A stretch of DNA of 64,000 bases from assembly GCA_030762935.1 (NCBI GenBank), contig CM060883.1, positions 98,580,501 to 98,644,500 on the forward strand, in the 5' to 3' direction. The DNA comes from Hymenopus coronatus. Taxonomy: Eukaryota > Arthropoda > Insecta > Mantodea > Hymenopodidae. The position numbers and the translations under genes were made by a program. Below are positions 26,140 to 37,677 of the stretch, piece after piece. The notes under the pieces were generated by a model that saw nothing but the letters and a program-made list of their open reading frames with translations, did no database searches and was not told the origin of the DNA. Every line of letters starts with the position of its first letter. Within the stretch, counting starts at the first letter, position 1.

Positions 26140-29100
26140 TAGCAGGTGTAGAGAAAGTAAAAATGCCACACCCCCCCAGCACTGCTTCGCTCTGTTCTAC
26201 AATATTTTGGGTGCAATGCTAGCAGGTGTAGAGAAAGTAAAAATGCCACATCTCCCCAGCACTGCTTCGCTCTGTTCTGCAACATTTTGGGTGCAATGCA
26301 ATAGGTAGCTAGCAGGTGTAGAGAAAGTAAAAATGCCACACCTCCCCAGCACTGCTTACCTCTGTTCTACAATGTTTTGGGTGCAAAGCTAGCAGGTGTA
26401 GAGAAAGTAAAAATGCCACACGTCCCCAGCACTGATGCGCTTTTCTGCAATATTTTGAATGCAATGCTAGCAGGTGTAGAGAAAGTAAATATGCCACACC
26501 TTCCCAGCACTGCTTCGCTCTGTTCTGCAATATTTTGGGTGCAATGCTAGCAGGTGTAGAGAAACTAAAAATGCCATACCTCCCCAGCACTGCTTCACTC
26601 TGTTCTACAATATTTGGGGTGCAATAGGTAGCTAGCAGGTGTGGCGAAAGTAAAAAATACCACACCTCCCCAGCACTGCTTCGCTCTGTTCTGCAATATT
26701 TTGGGTGCAATGCTAGCAGGTGTAGAGAAAGTAAAAATGCCACACCTCCCCAGCACTGCTTCGCTCTGTTCTGCAATATTTTGGGTGCAATGCTAGCAGG
26801 TGTAGAGAAAATAAAAATGCCACACCTCCCTAGCACTGCTTCGCTCTGTTCTGCAATATTTTGGGTGCAATGCTAGTAGGTGTAGAGAAAGTAAAAATGC
26901 CACACCTCCCCAGCACTGCTTCGCTCTGTTCTACAATGTTTTGGGTGCAATGCTAGCAGGTGTAGAGAAAGTAAAAATGCCATACCTCCCCAGCACTGCT
27001 TCGCTTTGTTCTACAATATTTTGGGTGCAATGCTAGCAGGTGTAGAGAAAGTAAAAATGCCACACCTCCCCAGCACTGCTTCGCTCTGTTCTACAATGTT
27101 TTGGGTGCAATGCTAGCAGGTGTAGAGAAAGTAAAAATTCCACACCTCCCCAGCACTGCTTCGCTCTGTCCTGCAATATTTTGGATGCAATGCTAGCAGG
27201 TGAAGAGAAAGTAAAAATGCCACACCTCCCCTGCACTGCTTCGCTCTGTTCTGCAATATTTTGCGTGCAATGCTAGCAGGTTTAGAGAAAGTAAAAATGC
27301 CACACCTCCCCAGCACTGCTTCGCTCTGTTCTACAATATTTTGGATGCAATGCTAGCAGGTGTAGCGAAAGTAAAAATGCCACACCTCCCCAGCACTACT
27401 TCGCTCTGTTCTGCAATATTTTGGGTGCAATGCTAGCAGGTGTAGAGAAAGTAAAAATGCCACACCTCCCCAGCACTGCTTCGCTCTGTTGTACAATATT
27501 TCGGGTGCAATAGGTAGCTAGCAGGTGTAGAGAAAGTAAAAATGCCACACCTCCCCAGCACTGCTTCGCTCTGTTCTGCAACATTTTGGGTGCAATGCGA
27601 TAGGTAGCTAGCAGGTGTAGAGAAAGTAAAAATGCCGCACCTCCCCGGCACTGCTTCGCGCTGTTATACAATGTTTTGGGTGCAATGCTAGCAGGTGTAG
27701 AGAAAGTAAAAATGCCACACCTCCCCAGCACTGCTTCGCTCTGTTCTACAATGTTTTGGGTGCAATGCTAGCAGGTGTAGAGAAAGTAAAAATGCCACAT
27801 CTCCCCAGCAGTGCTTCGCTCTGTTCTACAATGTTTTGGGTGCAATACTAGCAGGTGTAGAGAAAGTAAAAATGCCACACTTCCCCAGCACTGCTTCGCT
27901 CTGTTCTACAATGTTTTGGGTGCAATGCTAGCAGGTGTAGGGAAAGCAAAAATGCCACATCTCCCCAGCACTGCTTCGCTCTGTTCTACAATGTTTTGGG
28001 TGCAATGCTAGCAGGTGTAGAGAAAGTAAAAATGCCACACCTCCCCAGCACTGCTTCGCTCTGTTCTACAATATTTTGGATGCAATGCTAGCAGGTGTAG
28101 AGAAAGTAAATATGCCACACCTCCCCAGCACTGCTCGCTCTGTTCTACAATATTTTGGGTGCTATGCTAGCAGGTGTAGAGAAAGTAAAAATGCCACACC
28201 CCCCCAGCACTGCTTCGCTCTGTTCTACAATATTTTGGGTGCAATGCTAGCAGGTGTAGAGAAAGTAAAAATGCCACATCTCCCCAGCACTGCTTCGCTC
28301 TGTTCTGCAACATTTTGGGTGCAATGCAATAGGTAGCTAGCAGGTGTAGAGAAAGTAAAAATGCCACACCTCCCCAGCACTGCTTACCTCTGTTCTACAA
28401 TGTTTTGGGTGCAAAGCTAGCAGGTGTAGAGAAAGTAAAAATGCCACACGTCCCCAGCACTGATGCGCTTTTCTGCAATATTTTGAATGCAATGCTAGCA
28501 GGTGTAGAGAAAGTAAATATGCCACACCTCCCCAGCACTGCTTCGCTCTGTTCTGCAATATTTTGGGTGCAATGCTAGCAGGTGTAGAGAAACTAAGAAT
28601 GCCATACCTCCCCAGCACTGCTTCACTCTGTTCTACAATATTTGGGGTGCAATAGGTAGCTAGCAGGTGTGGCGAAAGTAAAAAATACCACACCTCCCCA
28701 GCACTGCTTCGCTCTGTTCTGCAATATTTTGGGTGCAATGCTAGCAGGTGTAGAGAAAGTAAAAATGCCACACCTCCCCAGCACTGCTTCGCTCTGTTCT
28801 GCAATATTTTGGGTGCAATGCTAGCAGGTGTAGAGAAAATAAAAATGCCACACCTCCCTAGCACTGCTTCGCTCTGTTCTGCAATATTTTGGGTGCAATG
28901 CTAGTAGGTGTAGAGAAAGTAAAAATTCCACACCTCCCCAGCACTGCTTCGCTCTGTCCTGCAATAGTTTGGATGCAATGCTAGCAGGTGAAGAGAAAGT
29001 AAAAATGCCACACCTCCCCTGCACTGCTTCGCTCTGTTCTGCAATATTTTGCGTGCAATGCTAGCAGGTGTAGAGAAAGTAAAAATGCCACACCTCCCCA

Positions 29101-29978
29101 GCACTGCTTCGCTCTGTTCTACAATATTTTGGATGCAATGCTAGCAGGTGTAGCGAAAGTAAAAATGCCACACCTCCCCAGCACTACTTCGCTCTGTTCT
29201 GCAATATTTTGGGTGCAATGCTAGCAGGTGTAGAGAAAGTAAAAATGCCACACCTCCCCAGCACTGCTTCGCTCTGTTGTACAATATTTCGGGTGCAATA
29301 GGTAGCTAGCAGGTGTAGAGAAAGTAAAAATGCCACACCTCCCCAGCACTGCTTCGCTCTGTTCTGCAACATTTTGGGTGCAATGCGATAGGTAGCTAGC
29401 AGGTGTAGAGAAAGTAAAAATGCCGCACCTCCCCGGCACTGCTTCGCGCTGTTATACAATGTTTTGGGTGCAATGCTAGCAGGTGTAGAGAAAGTAAAAA
29501 TGCCACACCTCCCCAGCACTGCTTCGCTCTGTTCTACAATGTTTTGGGTGCAATGCTAGCAGGTGTAGAGAAAGTAAAAATGCCACATCTCCCCAGCAGT
29601 GCTTCGCTCTGTTCTACAATGTTTTGGGTGCAATACTAGCAGGTGTAGAGAAAGTAAAAATGCCACACTTCCCCAGCACTGCTTCGCTCTGTTCTACAAT
29701 GTTTTGGGTGCAATGCTAGCAGGTGTAGGGAAAGCAAAAATGCCACATCTCCCCAGCACTGCTTCGCTCTGTTCTACAATGTTTTGGGTGCAATGCTAGC
29801 AGGTGTAGAGAAAGTAAAAATGCCACACCTCCCCAGCACTGCTTCGCTCTGTTCTACAATATTTTGGATGCAATGCTAGCAGGTGTAGAGAAAGTAAATA
29901 TGCCACACCTCCCCAGCACTGCTCGCTCTGTTCTACAATATTTTGGGTGCTATGCTAGCAGGTGTAGAGAAAGTAAAA
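26140..29978. repeat. About 2-kb tandem duplication inside satellite 2
   Basis: 26139-26836 recurs at 28167-28864 (offset 2028). From about 27113 the offset becomes 1788 up to about 28190, so the second copy lacks three 80-bp units. Distinctive variants such as CACCCCCCCAGC, ACTGATGCGC and CCATACCTCC mark both copies. A smaller three-unit (240-bp) duplication lies near 30490-30960. Confidence 0.8.
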
Positions 29979-31729
29979 ATGCCACATCTCCCCAGCACTG
30001 CTTCGCTCTGTTCTGCAACATTTTGGTTGCAATGCAATAGGTAGCTAGCAGGTGTAGAGAAAGTAAAAATGCCACACCTCCCCAGCACTGCTTAGCTCTG
30101 TTCTACAATGTTTTGGGTGCAATGCTAGCAGGTGTAGAGAAAGTAAAAATGCCACACCTCCCCAGCACTGCTTCGCTCTGTTCTGCAATGTTTTGGGTGC
30201 AATGCTAGCAGGTGTAGAGAAAGTAAAAATGCCACACCTCCCCAGCACTGCTTCGCTCTGTTCTACAATATTTGGGGTGCAATAGGTAGCTAGCAGGTGT
30301 AGCGAAAGTAAAAATGCGACACCTCCCCAGCACTGCTTCGGTCTGTCCTGCAATATTTTGGATGCAATGCTAGCAGGTGTAGTGAAAGTAAAAATGCCAC
30401 ATCTCCCCAGCACTGCTTCGCTCTGTTCTGCAATATTTTGGGTGCAATGCTAGCAGGTGTAGGGAAAGTAAAAATGCCACACCTCCGCAGCACTGCTTCG
30501 TTCTGTTCTACAATGCTTTGGGTGCAATGCTAGCAGGTGTAGGGAAAGCAAAAATGCCACATCTCCCCAGCACTGCTTCGCTCTGTTCTACAATGTTTTG
30601 GGTGAAATGCTAGCAGGTGTAGAGAAAGTAAAAATGCCACACCTCCCCAGCACTGCTTCGCTCTGTTCTACAATATTTTGGATGCAATGCTAGCAGGTGT
30701 AGAGAAAGTAAAAATGCCACACCTCCCCAGCACTGCTTTGTTCTGTTCTACAATGCTTTGGGTGCAATGCTAGCAGGTGTAGGGAAAGCAAAAATGCCAC
30801 ATCTCCCCAGCACTGCTTCGCTCTGTTCTACAATGTTTTGGGTGAAATGCTAGCAGGTGTAGAGAAAGTAAAAATGCCACACCTCCCCAGCACTGCTTCG
30901 CTCTGTTCTACAATATTTTGGATGCAATGCTAGCAGGTGTAGAGAAAGTAAAAATGCCACACCTCCCCAGCACTGCTTCGCTCTGTTCTACAATATTTTG
31001 GGTGCAATGCTAGCAGGTGTAGAGAAAGTAAAAATGCCACACCTCCCCAGCACTGCTTCGCTCTGTTCTACAATATTTTGGATGCAATCCTAGCAGGTGT
31101 AGAGAAAGTAAAAATGCCACACCTCCCCAGCACTGCTTCGCTTTGTTCTACAATATTTTGGGTGCAATGCTAGCAGGTGTAGAGAAAGTAAAAATGCCAC
31201 ACCTCCCCAGCACTGCTTCGCTCTGTTCTACAATATTTTGGGTGCAATGCTAGCAGGTGTAGAGAAAGTAAAAATGCCACACCTCCCCAGCACTGCTTCG
31301 CTTTGTTCTACAATATTTTGGGTGCAATGCTAGCAGGTGTAGAGAAAGTAAAAATGCCACACCTCCCCAGCACTGCTTCGCTCTGTTCTACTATGTTTTG
31401 GGTGCAATGCTAGCAGGTGTAGAGAAAGTAAAAATGCCACACCTCCCCAGCACTGCTTTGCTCTGTTCTACAATATTTTGGGTGCAATGCTAGCAGGTGT
31501 AGAGAAAGTAAAAATGCCACACCTCCCCAGCACTGCTTCGCTCTGTTCTACAGTGTTTTGGGTGCAATGCAATAGGTAGCTAGCAGGTGTAGAGAAAGTA
31601 AAAATGCCACACCTCCCCAGCACTGCTTCGCTCTGTTCTACAATATTTTGAGTGCAATGCTAGCAGGTGTAGAGAAAATAAAAATGCCACACCTCCCCAG
31701 CTCTCCTTCACTCTGTTCTACAATGTTTT

Positions 31730-32699
31730 AATGTCCAGTGACAATTTGTGTATTGCAATATTGAACTTTCTGATTGACATGAACGCTATCTGTCCGATGG
31801 CTAGTGAAACAATGGTATTTCTTGTGTTATGGAAAGTTTCGATATAAATGGCGTGTTTTATTGAACCCTAAAGACAATAAAGCTGAGAAATTGTTAAAGC
31901 GACGAGTAAAAGTGAAGAGGTAGATGATAGTTTAAACTGTGCTTTAAAGCTTATTAAAATGGTTATTTCCCAACATGCCCTCAATTGAGAAACAGTTTTT
32001 GCATCATTTCTTTACAAACGTGCATGACGAATAAAAATGTGAAAAGAATGAATCCAGTACTTCAGTTTTTGTACAGGTCTCTTTAACAGTGAAATGATTC
32101 AATATTTTGTTAAATTCACTAAAATATTGTTCGGAAATTATAAAACCATTTTGTGTCGATTTAAATGAGAATTTTGAATATTTAGAAGTATTTAAAATAG
32201 ACACAATAATACATTAAATAGAAGATTTTCATAAGAAGTTTACTTCACTTTCGTTTCTTGCTAGGTTTTATCTATGTAGAGGAAGCGTTAAATTACAGTC
32301 AAACATTCTAATTCAAAATTTAACCAAATGATCTTAAAAATTTGCTAAATCCAAAGGAATATCCCTCCGTCCATTGCTGCAATTTTAGTTTATTTTCCGA
32401 AAATATTTTTTAGATATTTATATTAAAGACGTTATGTCTATGACTTAGCTAAGTGCACGTGTGTGAATATGCTAACAAATCATAACTAGCGCACGAAAAT
32501 GTGAATCTCATTCAAATACAGCTTATATAACAAGTTCTCGAAGGTCTAATCGATATAAAAAGACTTGTTTTTCGCCATTGTGCCTTTTAGGCACTAGAGA
32601 TGGAACAAAGCGCTACATGCTGATTTTAGAGCACTACAGGTACTCGATACTTGAAAAAACTCTCACTCAATTATTGTGACATTTTAAACTATAATAGTC
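31730..32699. other. AT-rich unassigned stretch right of satellite 2
   Basis: About 970 bp, AT-rich, with no convincing gene, splice-flanked exon or tandem repeat. A 66-codon minus-strand frame at 32004-32204 has no recognisable motif. It begins with AATGTCCAGTGAC, which may be the original flank of the element that seeded satellite 2 (inference). Confidence 0.5.
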
Positions 32700-33315
32700 A
32701 ATTATACGAGAGCCATCCGGAACGATTTGCCATAGCTAAACAACAGCGAAAGTTGTCAACACAAAACTTGTTTCACAAAGTTACACTACCGTACTCTATT
32801 TCTCAAGGTCACGTGCTACCAGTATTTCGTTGCTGATGTACTTTTCGTTTTTATGATTGCACAAAATGCTCGGCCAATCGAATTATAGTCAAATAACGCA
32901 AGTGTGTTGTGATAAGACACTGAACCAGTCTTAAGTGAGGAAATGACGCATAATTGATGAGTAATCAAGGAAGAACATAACAGGGTGTACGATAAAGACC
33001 GTTCATCAATCGTTATGGAGGAGCTGAAAGTAAATGTTGATAATAGAAGTAAGAACATCTGGTGTTTCACTTTGGATACTTTATGTGACTTTTTGGATGG
33101 AAAAGACTTGCCAGCCATGAAGACCTCAAAGTGACAGTGGCATTCTGGCTCAGCTGTTTAGCAGTAGAACATCGTCATTGAAAAACTGCTACCACGTGAC
33201 AATAAGAATAGAGATAACGTTGAGAAATAGATTAAGGTAGTGTAACTTTGTAAATAACATTTTGTGTTGATATTGTTTAGTTATGTCAAAACGTGTGTCA
33301 CTTTCTGGGTGAAAA
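32700..33315 (-). mobile_element. Family B TIR element, copy 2
   Basis: About 600 bp with imperfect inverted repeats of about 100 bp. The left arm (32708-32820) contains GCCATAGCTAAACAAC, AAAGTTACACTACC and GTCACGTGCTACC. The right arm, read on the minus strand, contains GACATAACTAAACAAT, AAAGTTACACTACC and GTCACGTGGTAGC. The interior is homologous to copy 1 (10860-11130). The 100-codon minus-strand frame at 32816-33118 has no known domain and extends into the inverted repeat, so I treat it as non-coding. Confidence 0.75.
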
Positions 33316-33409
33316 TTGTATAATGATTTGTGAGGAAAAGCAGTCCTTCGTAAAATACATGTGGCATTCAATAATGAGTGGCAACATTCGGATTATCAAC
33401 AATAAAACA

Positions 33410-33600
33410 TTGCAGTAATCTCCTCCAACATGAAGAACTCGCCAACCACAGCGTCTATTCGCTCTACTGCTGCTATAATTGCTTGTTTGAAATCTCATGG
33501 GCTCATATGTGGAGAGTATGGAGGATGCTCCAGAATTTTGCAGTTCCACATGAGAGCGCATACTGTCAGGTGACATTGACATGGGCAAGTGAACAAAGAG
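33410..33600 (-). pseudogene. Mariner-like transposase C-terminal relic
   Basis: Minus-strand translation gives ILEHPPYSPHMSP followed by a frame-broken tail ending in GGDY. From family knowledge, HPPYSPD precedes the third catalytic Asp of mariner transposases, and a GDY motif occurs near the C-terminus. Here the Asp after YSP is His, and the segment around the third Asp is missing. No termini or complete frame remain. This is another mariner lineage, or much older, than the element at 42332. Confidence 0.5.
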
Positions 33601-33619
33601 TGATTGCGGTCCACGGTTT

Positions 33620-34480
33620 TGATGAACGGTACGATATGGTACGATACCTCAATCTTAATGAAGCATCTTTGTTTGTATTTACTAAACACTCCACAATTAA
33701 ACTTGCTAGAAATGTCTTCAAACTCACAGCATTAGATGTTCTTCTGTTTCAGTCATTTGCTGCTGATGACGTGCAGTGTTGCCACCAATTTTTGATGAAC
33801 GGTACGATATGGTACGATACCTCAATCTTAATGAAGCATCTTTGTTTGTATTTACTAAACACTCCACAATTAAACTTGCTGGAAATGTCTTCAAACTCAC
33901 GGTTTTGATGAACGGTACGATATGGTACGATACCTCAATCTTAATGAAGCATCTTTGTTTGTATTTACTAAACACTCCACAATTAAACTTGCTGGAAATG
34001 TCTTCAAACTCGCAGCATTAGATGTTCTTCTGTTTCAGTCATTTGCTGCTGATGACGTGCAGTGTTGCCACCAATTTTTGATGAACGGTACGATATGGTA
34101 CGATACCTCAATCTTAATGAAGCATCTTTGTTTGTATTTACTAAACACTCCACAATTAAACTTGCTGGAAATGTCTTCAAACTCACGGTTTTGATGAACG
34201 GTACGATATGGTACGATACCTCAATCTTAAATGAAGCATCTTTGTTTGTATTTACTAAACACTCCACAATTAAACTTGCTGGAAATGTCTTCAAACTCAC
34301 GGTTTTGATGAACGGTACGATATGGTACGATACCTCAATCTTAATGAAGCATCTTTGTTTGTATTTACTAAACACTCCACAATTAAACTTGCTGGAAATG
34401 TCTTCAAACTCACAGCATTAGATGTTCTTCTGTTTCAATCATTTGCTGCTGATGACGTGCAGTGTTGCCACCAATTTTTA
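33620..34480. repeat. Two-length minisatellite, 113- and 173-bp units
   Basis: Six units start with GATGAACGGTACGATATGG at about 33620, 33794, 33907, 34080, 34193 and 34307. Long units (about 173 bp) carry an extra 60 bp beginning AGCATTAGATGTTCTTCTG; short units (113-114 bp) lack it. The order is long, short, long, short, short, long. The unit contains GGTACGATATGGTACGATAC, itself a 10-bp direct repeat. Overlapping short frames exist on both strands, but the lengths are not multiples of three and no domain is recognisable. Confidence 0.9.
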
Positions 34481-34799
34481 AATGAGCCATGTAGCTAGGG
34501 GGGAACAAGGTCAAGATAAGAACGAGGGGACAGCAATCAGCTGTGTTATTTGTGTTTAACTCCTCTTCACAAACACGGTCACACTGGTAATAGGTACAAG
34601 AAACTGAAAGCTGCGAAGTAAGTAGATGTGTATTCCAGTTTAGCGTACCTCCCTTCATGTTCCATTATTATAACTGAAGAACGGTTCACACGTTCATTCC
34701 TTAACGACCTCTGGGTTCTCGGTGTCTGGTTGAATAAGCTGAGTATTTTGAGAATGTACTCCACAGTTTAACTAACTGGAAAGCAAGATGAATGGAATT
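34481..34799. other. Unassigned spacer
   Basis: No gene or recognised repeat. Two short minus-strand frames show no known motif. Confidence 0.45.
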
Positions 34800-35215
34800 G
34801 TGATACACATTCTTTCTTCCATCCGGAGCGACCCGTATTCGGCAGGTCGCGGGTTCGAATCTCGTGGCACCCACGGGTATTTCCCAGGGTCGCCTGGGTA
34901 GGTTTCTTTAATCCCCCGAATTTCCTGTCCCTCCATTGTCATTTCATTCATCACGTTGGTTTTTCTTTCAGGATTGCAAGTGTCGGTGCGGCGTGACATG
35001 CTCGCTATGGTTCTCCCCGTGCCGCGACTTGGGCTGAGAACCGCCCCGGTGGGCACGCTGAACTCTGTGTGGGGGCGGAGTCAGGGTGCTGAAAACTGTA
35101 GGGACCCTGTCATCGTTGTGCTGGTTCTCACCCGGTGTAGCCTCTCACCTCATCCCTCCCTCCCCACCTTCTCGTGGGGCGTAGCTAATGTAAATCGATT
35201 TTTGACATTGTAATT
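34800..35215 (+). mobile_element. GC-rich SINE-like element with tRNA-type box B
   Basis: A block much richer in GC than its surroundings. A pol III box B (GGTTCGAATC at about 34853-34862) follows TCGGCAGGTCGCG. No box A is convincing, so the head may be 5'-truncated or degenerate. The body contains ATTTCCCAGGGTCGCCTGGG, GAGAACCGCCCCGGTGG and a CT-rich tail region, ending near TTTTTGACATTG. Open frames across it (DSNPRPAEYG-like) are typical SINE translations. Boundaries are approximate and no target-site duplication was found. Confidence 0.5.
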
Positions 35216-35415
35216 CCAATAAGGACGTGTATCGGAAGATGTACCTAAGAAGAAAAGCATATTTAGGATTTTCATCTACCAGTAGCTGCAGAATCCCCTC
35301 GTCCGTATCGTAATCATAAAGCTCCCAAGATACAATGTGTGGATTCATTTCACAAGTCTTACCACGAGTGTTTTCATCTGGTCGATAATTCACGAAGCGA
35401 CGTCCTTAGAGATGG
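35205..35415 (-). other. Possible unrecognised coding segment (minus strand)
   Basis: A minus-strand frame downstream of an acceptor-like site (TGTTTCCATCTCTAAG, ending near 35405) reads like ordinary protein, including RPDENTRGKTCEMNPH and DEGILQLLVDENPKYAF. A donor-like GGTAAGA lies inside it and a weaker GTACAT near its end. I recognise no family. It could be a real exon, a transposon fragment or chance. It runs opposite to the RhoGAP-family gene. Confidence 0.25.
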
Positions 35416-36164
35416 AAACAATTCAGCGAAATAGGATATTAATAATTTATAATATTGTATATCAATGTAATACTTACATTAGTTTTCAAATGGTACACGA
35501 GACCATCTTTATTTAACAAATGTTTTTTTCTTTCTTTCTTCACTGCCTCCTGAATTATGATATGGCCGACCGTGCCTACACCCAATGTACGAATATCGAT
35601 AGCAACAATACAAACAATTATTTTATTTCAACTTTTAATAACATGAAATGCAAACAAACATTTTATTTGATGTTATATGTAAAGTGATCTCATAAATAAG
35701 AAGTACAAATAATGCTTATTTTCACTAACTTTTTTAACTAAATAGATTATGAACTGTATAAAACTTGAAATAAACATTGTAACTGAATTAATTGAAAGTA
35801 CAACTGTGGAACTGGCAGTTATTAAAAGAGAAGGTTATCTCGCTGTTGTAGGCTGATTTCTAAGTTTGTTTATTCTTAGGTTATGGTGCTGCTTGTTGAT
35901 CTGTAAATACGGCTTTACGGACGACAAGATTTCAAAGAAATGAACATCAGCTGTGATAAGATGTTTGGACAATATCGCTCCAGTCAGATGACCGTGCTTG
36001 GTTGAAATTGCCAAATTTCGGTTATTGCATTTAATAGTTGAGCTAAATTGTCCAGAAATAATACGCCAGTAACAAATGAACAATTAAATATTTTACTAAG
36101 AACAGGCACTGCAGGTCGAACAGTTGCCATGCTGCAACCGAGAGAAAGCGAAACGTTATTTCGC
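35416..36164. other. AT-rich unassigned stretch
   Basis: No gene or repeat that I can support. Short frames on both strands are uninformative. Confidence 0.5.
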
Positions 36165-36454
36165 AAAAAACAATCGAAGAGAGTGGTCAGCGAGCTGACT
36201 TTTCACCCGGAGGTCCCGGGTTCGATTCCCGGCTGGGGCGGGAAACTTTTCTTTAACCAGAATTATTCCCTATCCCCCATAGAGTCTGGAATGTATGTGA
36301 GAGTAAAATGTGCGTGTGTTTAGTATTATAACGTTTATTAACCTAACGTTCTGAACCTACAGTTTCACAAGTCAAAGCCATTGAAGTTAAAGGGGGCTAT
36401 ACAAATGGGGAAAAAAAAAAAAACAAAAAAAAAAAAAAAAAAAACAATCGAAGA
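36165..36454 (+). mobile_element. Complete tRNA-derived SINE with poly-A tail and 16-bp target-site duplication
   Basis: The element spans 36181 to about 36444. Box A is TGGTCAGCGAG (36184-36194) and box B is GGTTCGATTCC (36219-36229), 25 bases apart, as in a tRNA head. The body ends in an A-rich tail (36412-36444). AAAAAACAATCGAAGA occurs at 36165-36180 and 36439-36454; at least CAATCGAAGA is unambiguous, the rest overlaps the A tail. This is the signature of LINE-driven retroposition. The preserved duplication suggests a fairly recent insertion. Confidence 0.85.
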
Positions 36455-36580
36455 TGGCTTCATTTGCTCATGTTCTCGCTGTCCTTACACCCAAAGCTGA
36501 AACAAAAGGTAGTGCATTGCTTGCCAGAATTTATCACCTCGATTTTAAAGTGACGTTTCAGTTTTTCGCGGAATCTCTCT

Positions 36581-37409
36581 TTTTACTTTCTCTACCTAGA
36601 ACATATTACATAGGTAGAGAAGGTATTGCACTCCACCCAACAATTTGGTATTAAGATTTCATCAGAGATGCACGCTTTAGGGTCCCCTGTATTTAAAATA
36701 TTTTTAAAAAAAGGTCCATGTGCGCGCGAATGTTTATGTGTCCGTGTGTCTGTGAACGCGATAACTCGGAAACGAAAACACAGTAAAATACCAAACTTGG
36801 TATCTTAAGTTTAGCAACTTCCAAGGATGCGACACGAAGATTTTGAGGAAGTTCTCCCCACCGCATACTACGTGGAAAAAATAGAACATTTTGATTTTCT
36901 CAAAAACGATTTTGATTAAAATACCGTACACTAAAGATATTAGCAATGCAAATAAAATGTTTCTATTGAATTTTCTGGGAATAGTGTCTGAAAACTTCAT
37001 TCAGAACGAATTTTGGTCAACTCGTAAATCGTAAGCGATAGAAACATCTTACCACCCAAAAATATAACGCTTGTAAAAACACAATTTATACATTTTTTCG
37101 TAGACTTTACCTTTTCCGAGATATTACTTTTTATGGTTTGAATTTCAAAAAGATTTTCTCATACGGCAATTTGTCAACTTCTGGCTGTGCAAAGAAACCA
37201 ATTTTAATCACATAGCACCCAGATTTTAAAACATTTGACTATCGCTTTATCCTAGTACAATACCTTATTTCCCTTTTACTTAAAGGAAGCAAGTAATAAG
37301 AGCATTTTCGCTAACGTTTATCTGATTTAGCATGAAGTAAGCAGAAGAATAACAATTTCTTACAGAGATGTAGGGAAAGTCATGTGAATGGAGCACATAA
37401 GATTTTTAT
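36581..37409 (+). mobile_element. Family A copy 9, near full length
   Basis: Starts TTTTACTTTCTCTACC with a variant palindrome (ACATATTACATAGGTAGAGA) and ends GATGTAGGGAAAGTCATGTG and AGCACATAAGATTTTTA. It contains ATGCGACACGAAGATTTTG and a GCGCGCGA variant of the GT tract. Non-coding. Confidence 0.75.
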
Positions 37410-37677
37410 AGCGAGAGTATGGTGCTGCATCTGTCGTTTTTTACTCTGAATTGTCCACTTTTTCAAAGAAAAACCCGTAACTCTAAAACTTATTCCAAAT
37501 AATATTTTTGTGGTAACCCACTTCCTAGCTATTTGTTATTATTAATGGTACGAAAACTGTTGAGTACTTTGTCATTATTTTTGTGCCGATATTCTGTCAT
37601 AGAGTTTGGAGCTTTGTTTTGTAATACCATTACCATGGTAACCTACATGCTAAACATAAATGGTTGTCAGTATACAC
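37410..37677. other. Spacer between Family A copies
   Basis: No feature recognised. Confidence 0.45.

Larger units (their letters stand above)
14013..31729. repeat. 80/90-bp satellite (satellite 2) derived from a Family A terminus
   Basis: Roughly 200 head-to-tail units. The long unit is 90 bp and the short unit is 80 bp, lacking CAATAGGTAG before CTAGCAGG. Each unit is about 50 bp of Family A end (TTTTGGGTGCAATGC through GTAGAGAAAGTAAAAA) followed by about 40 bp starting TGCCACACCTCCCCAGCACT and ending TCTGTTCTACAAT. Long units dominate the left two thirds; short units dominate after about 25.5 kb. The left edge has CAATTTTT (14013-14020) and the right edge CAATGTTTT (31721-31729). The reading frames inside, up to about 300 codons, are repeat translations and not genes. 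Confidence 0.95.

Noticed and set aside
13985..30493. Dozens of 60-300 codon frames with Leu-His-Cys and Phe-Ser-Thr-Pro repeats
   Set aside because: They track the 80/90-bp satellite unit exactly and break whenever unit length changes phase.
33378..34421. Plus-strand frames encoding repeated DERYDMVRYLNL-type peptides
   Set aside because: They lie in a minisatellite whose unit lengths are not multiples of three; frames exist on both strands and none persists across all units.
36181..36240. tRNA gene on the plus strand
   Set aside because: Pol III boxes only; followed by a SINE body, poly-A tail and target duplication.
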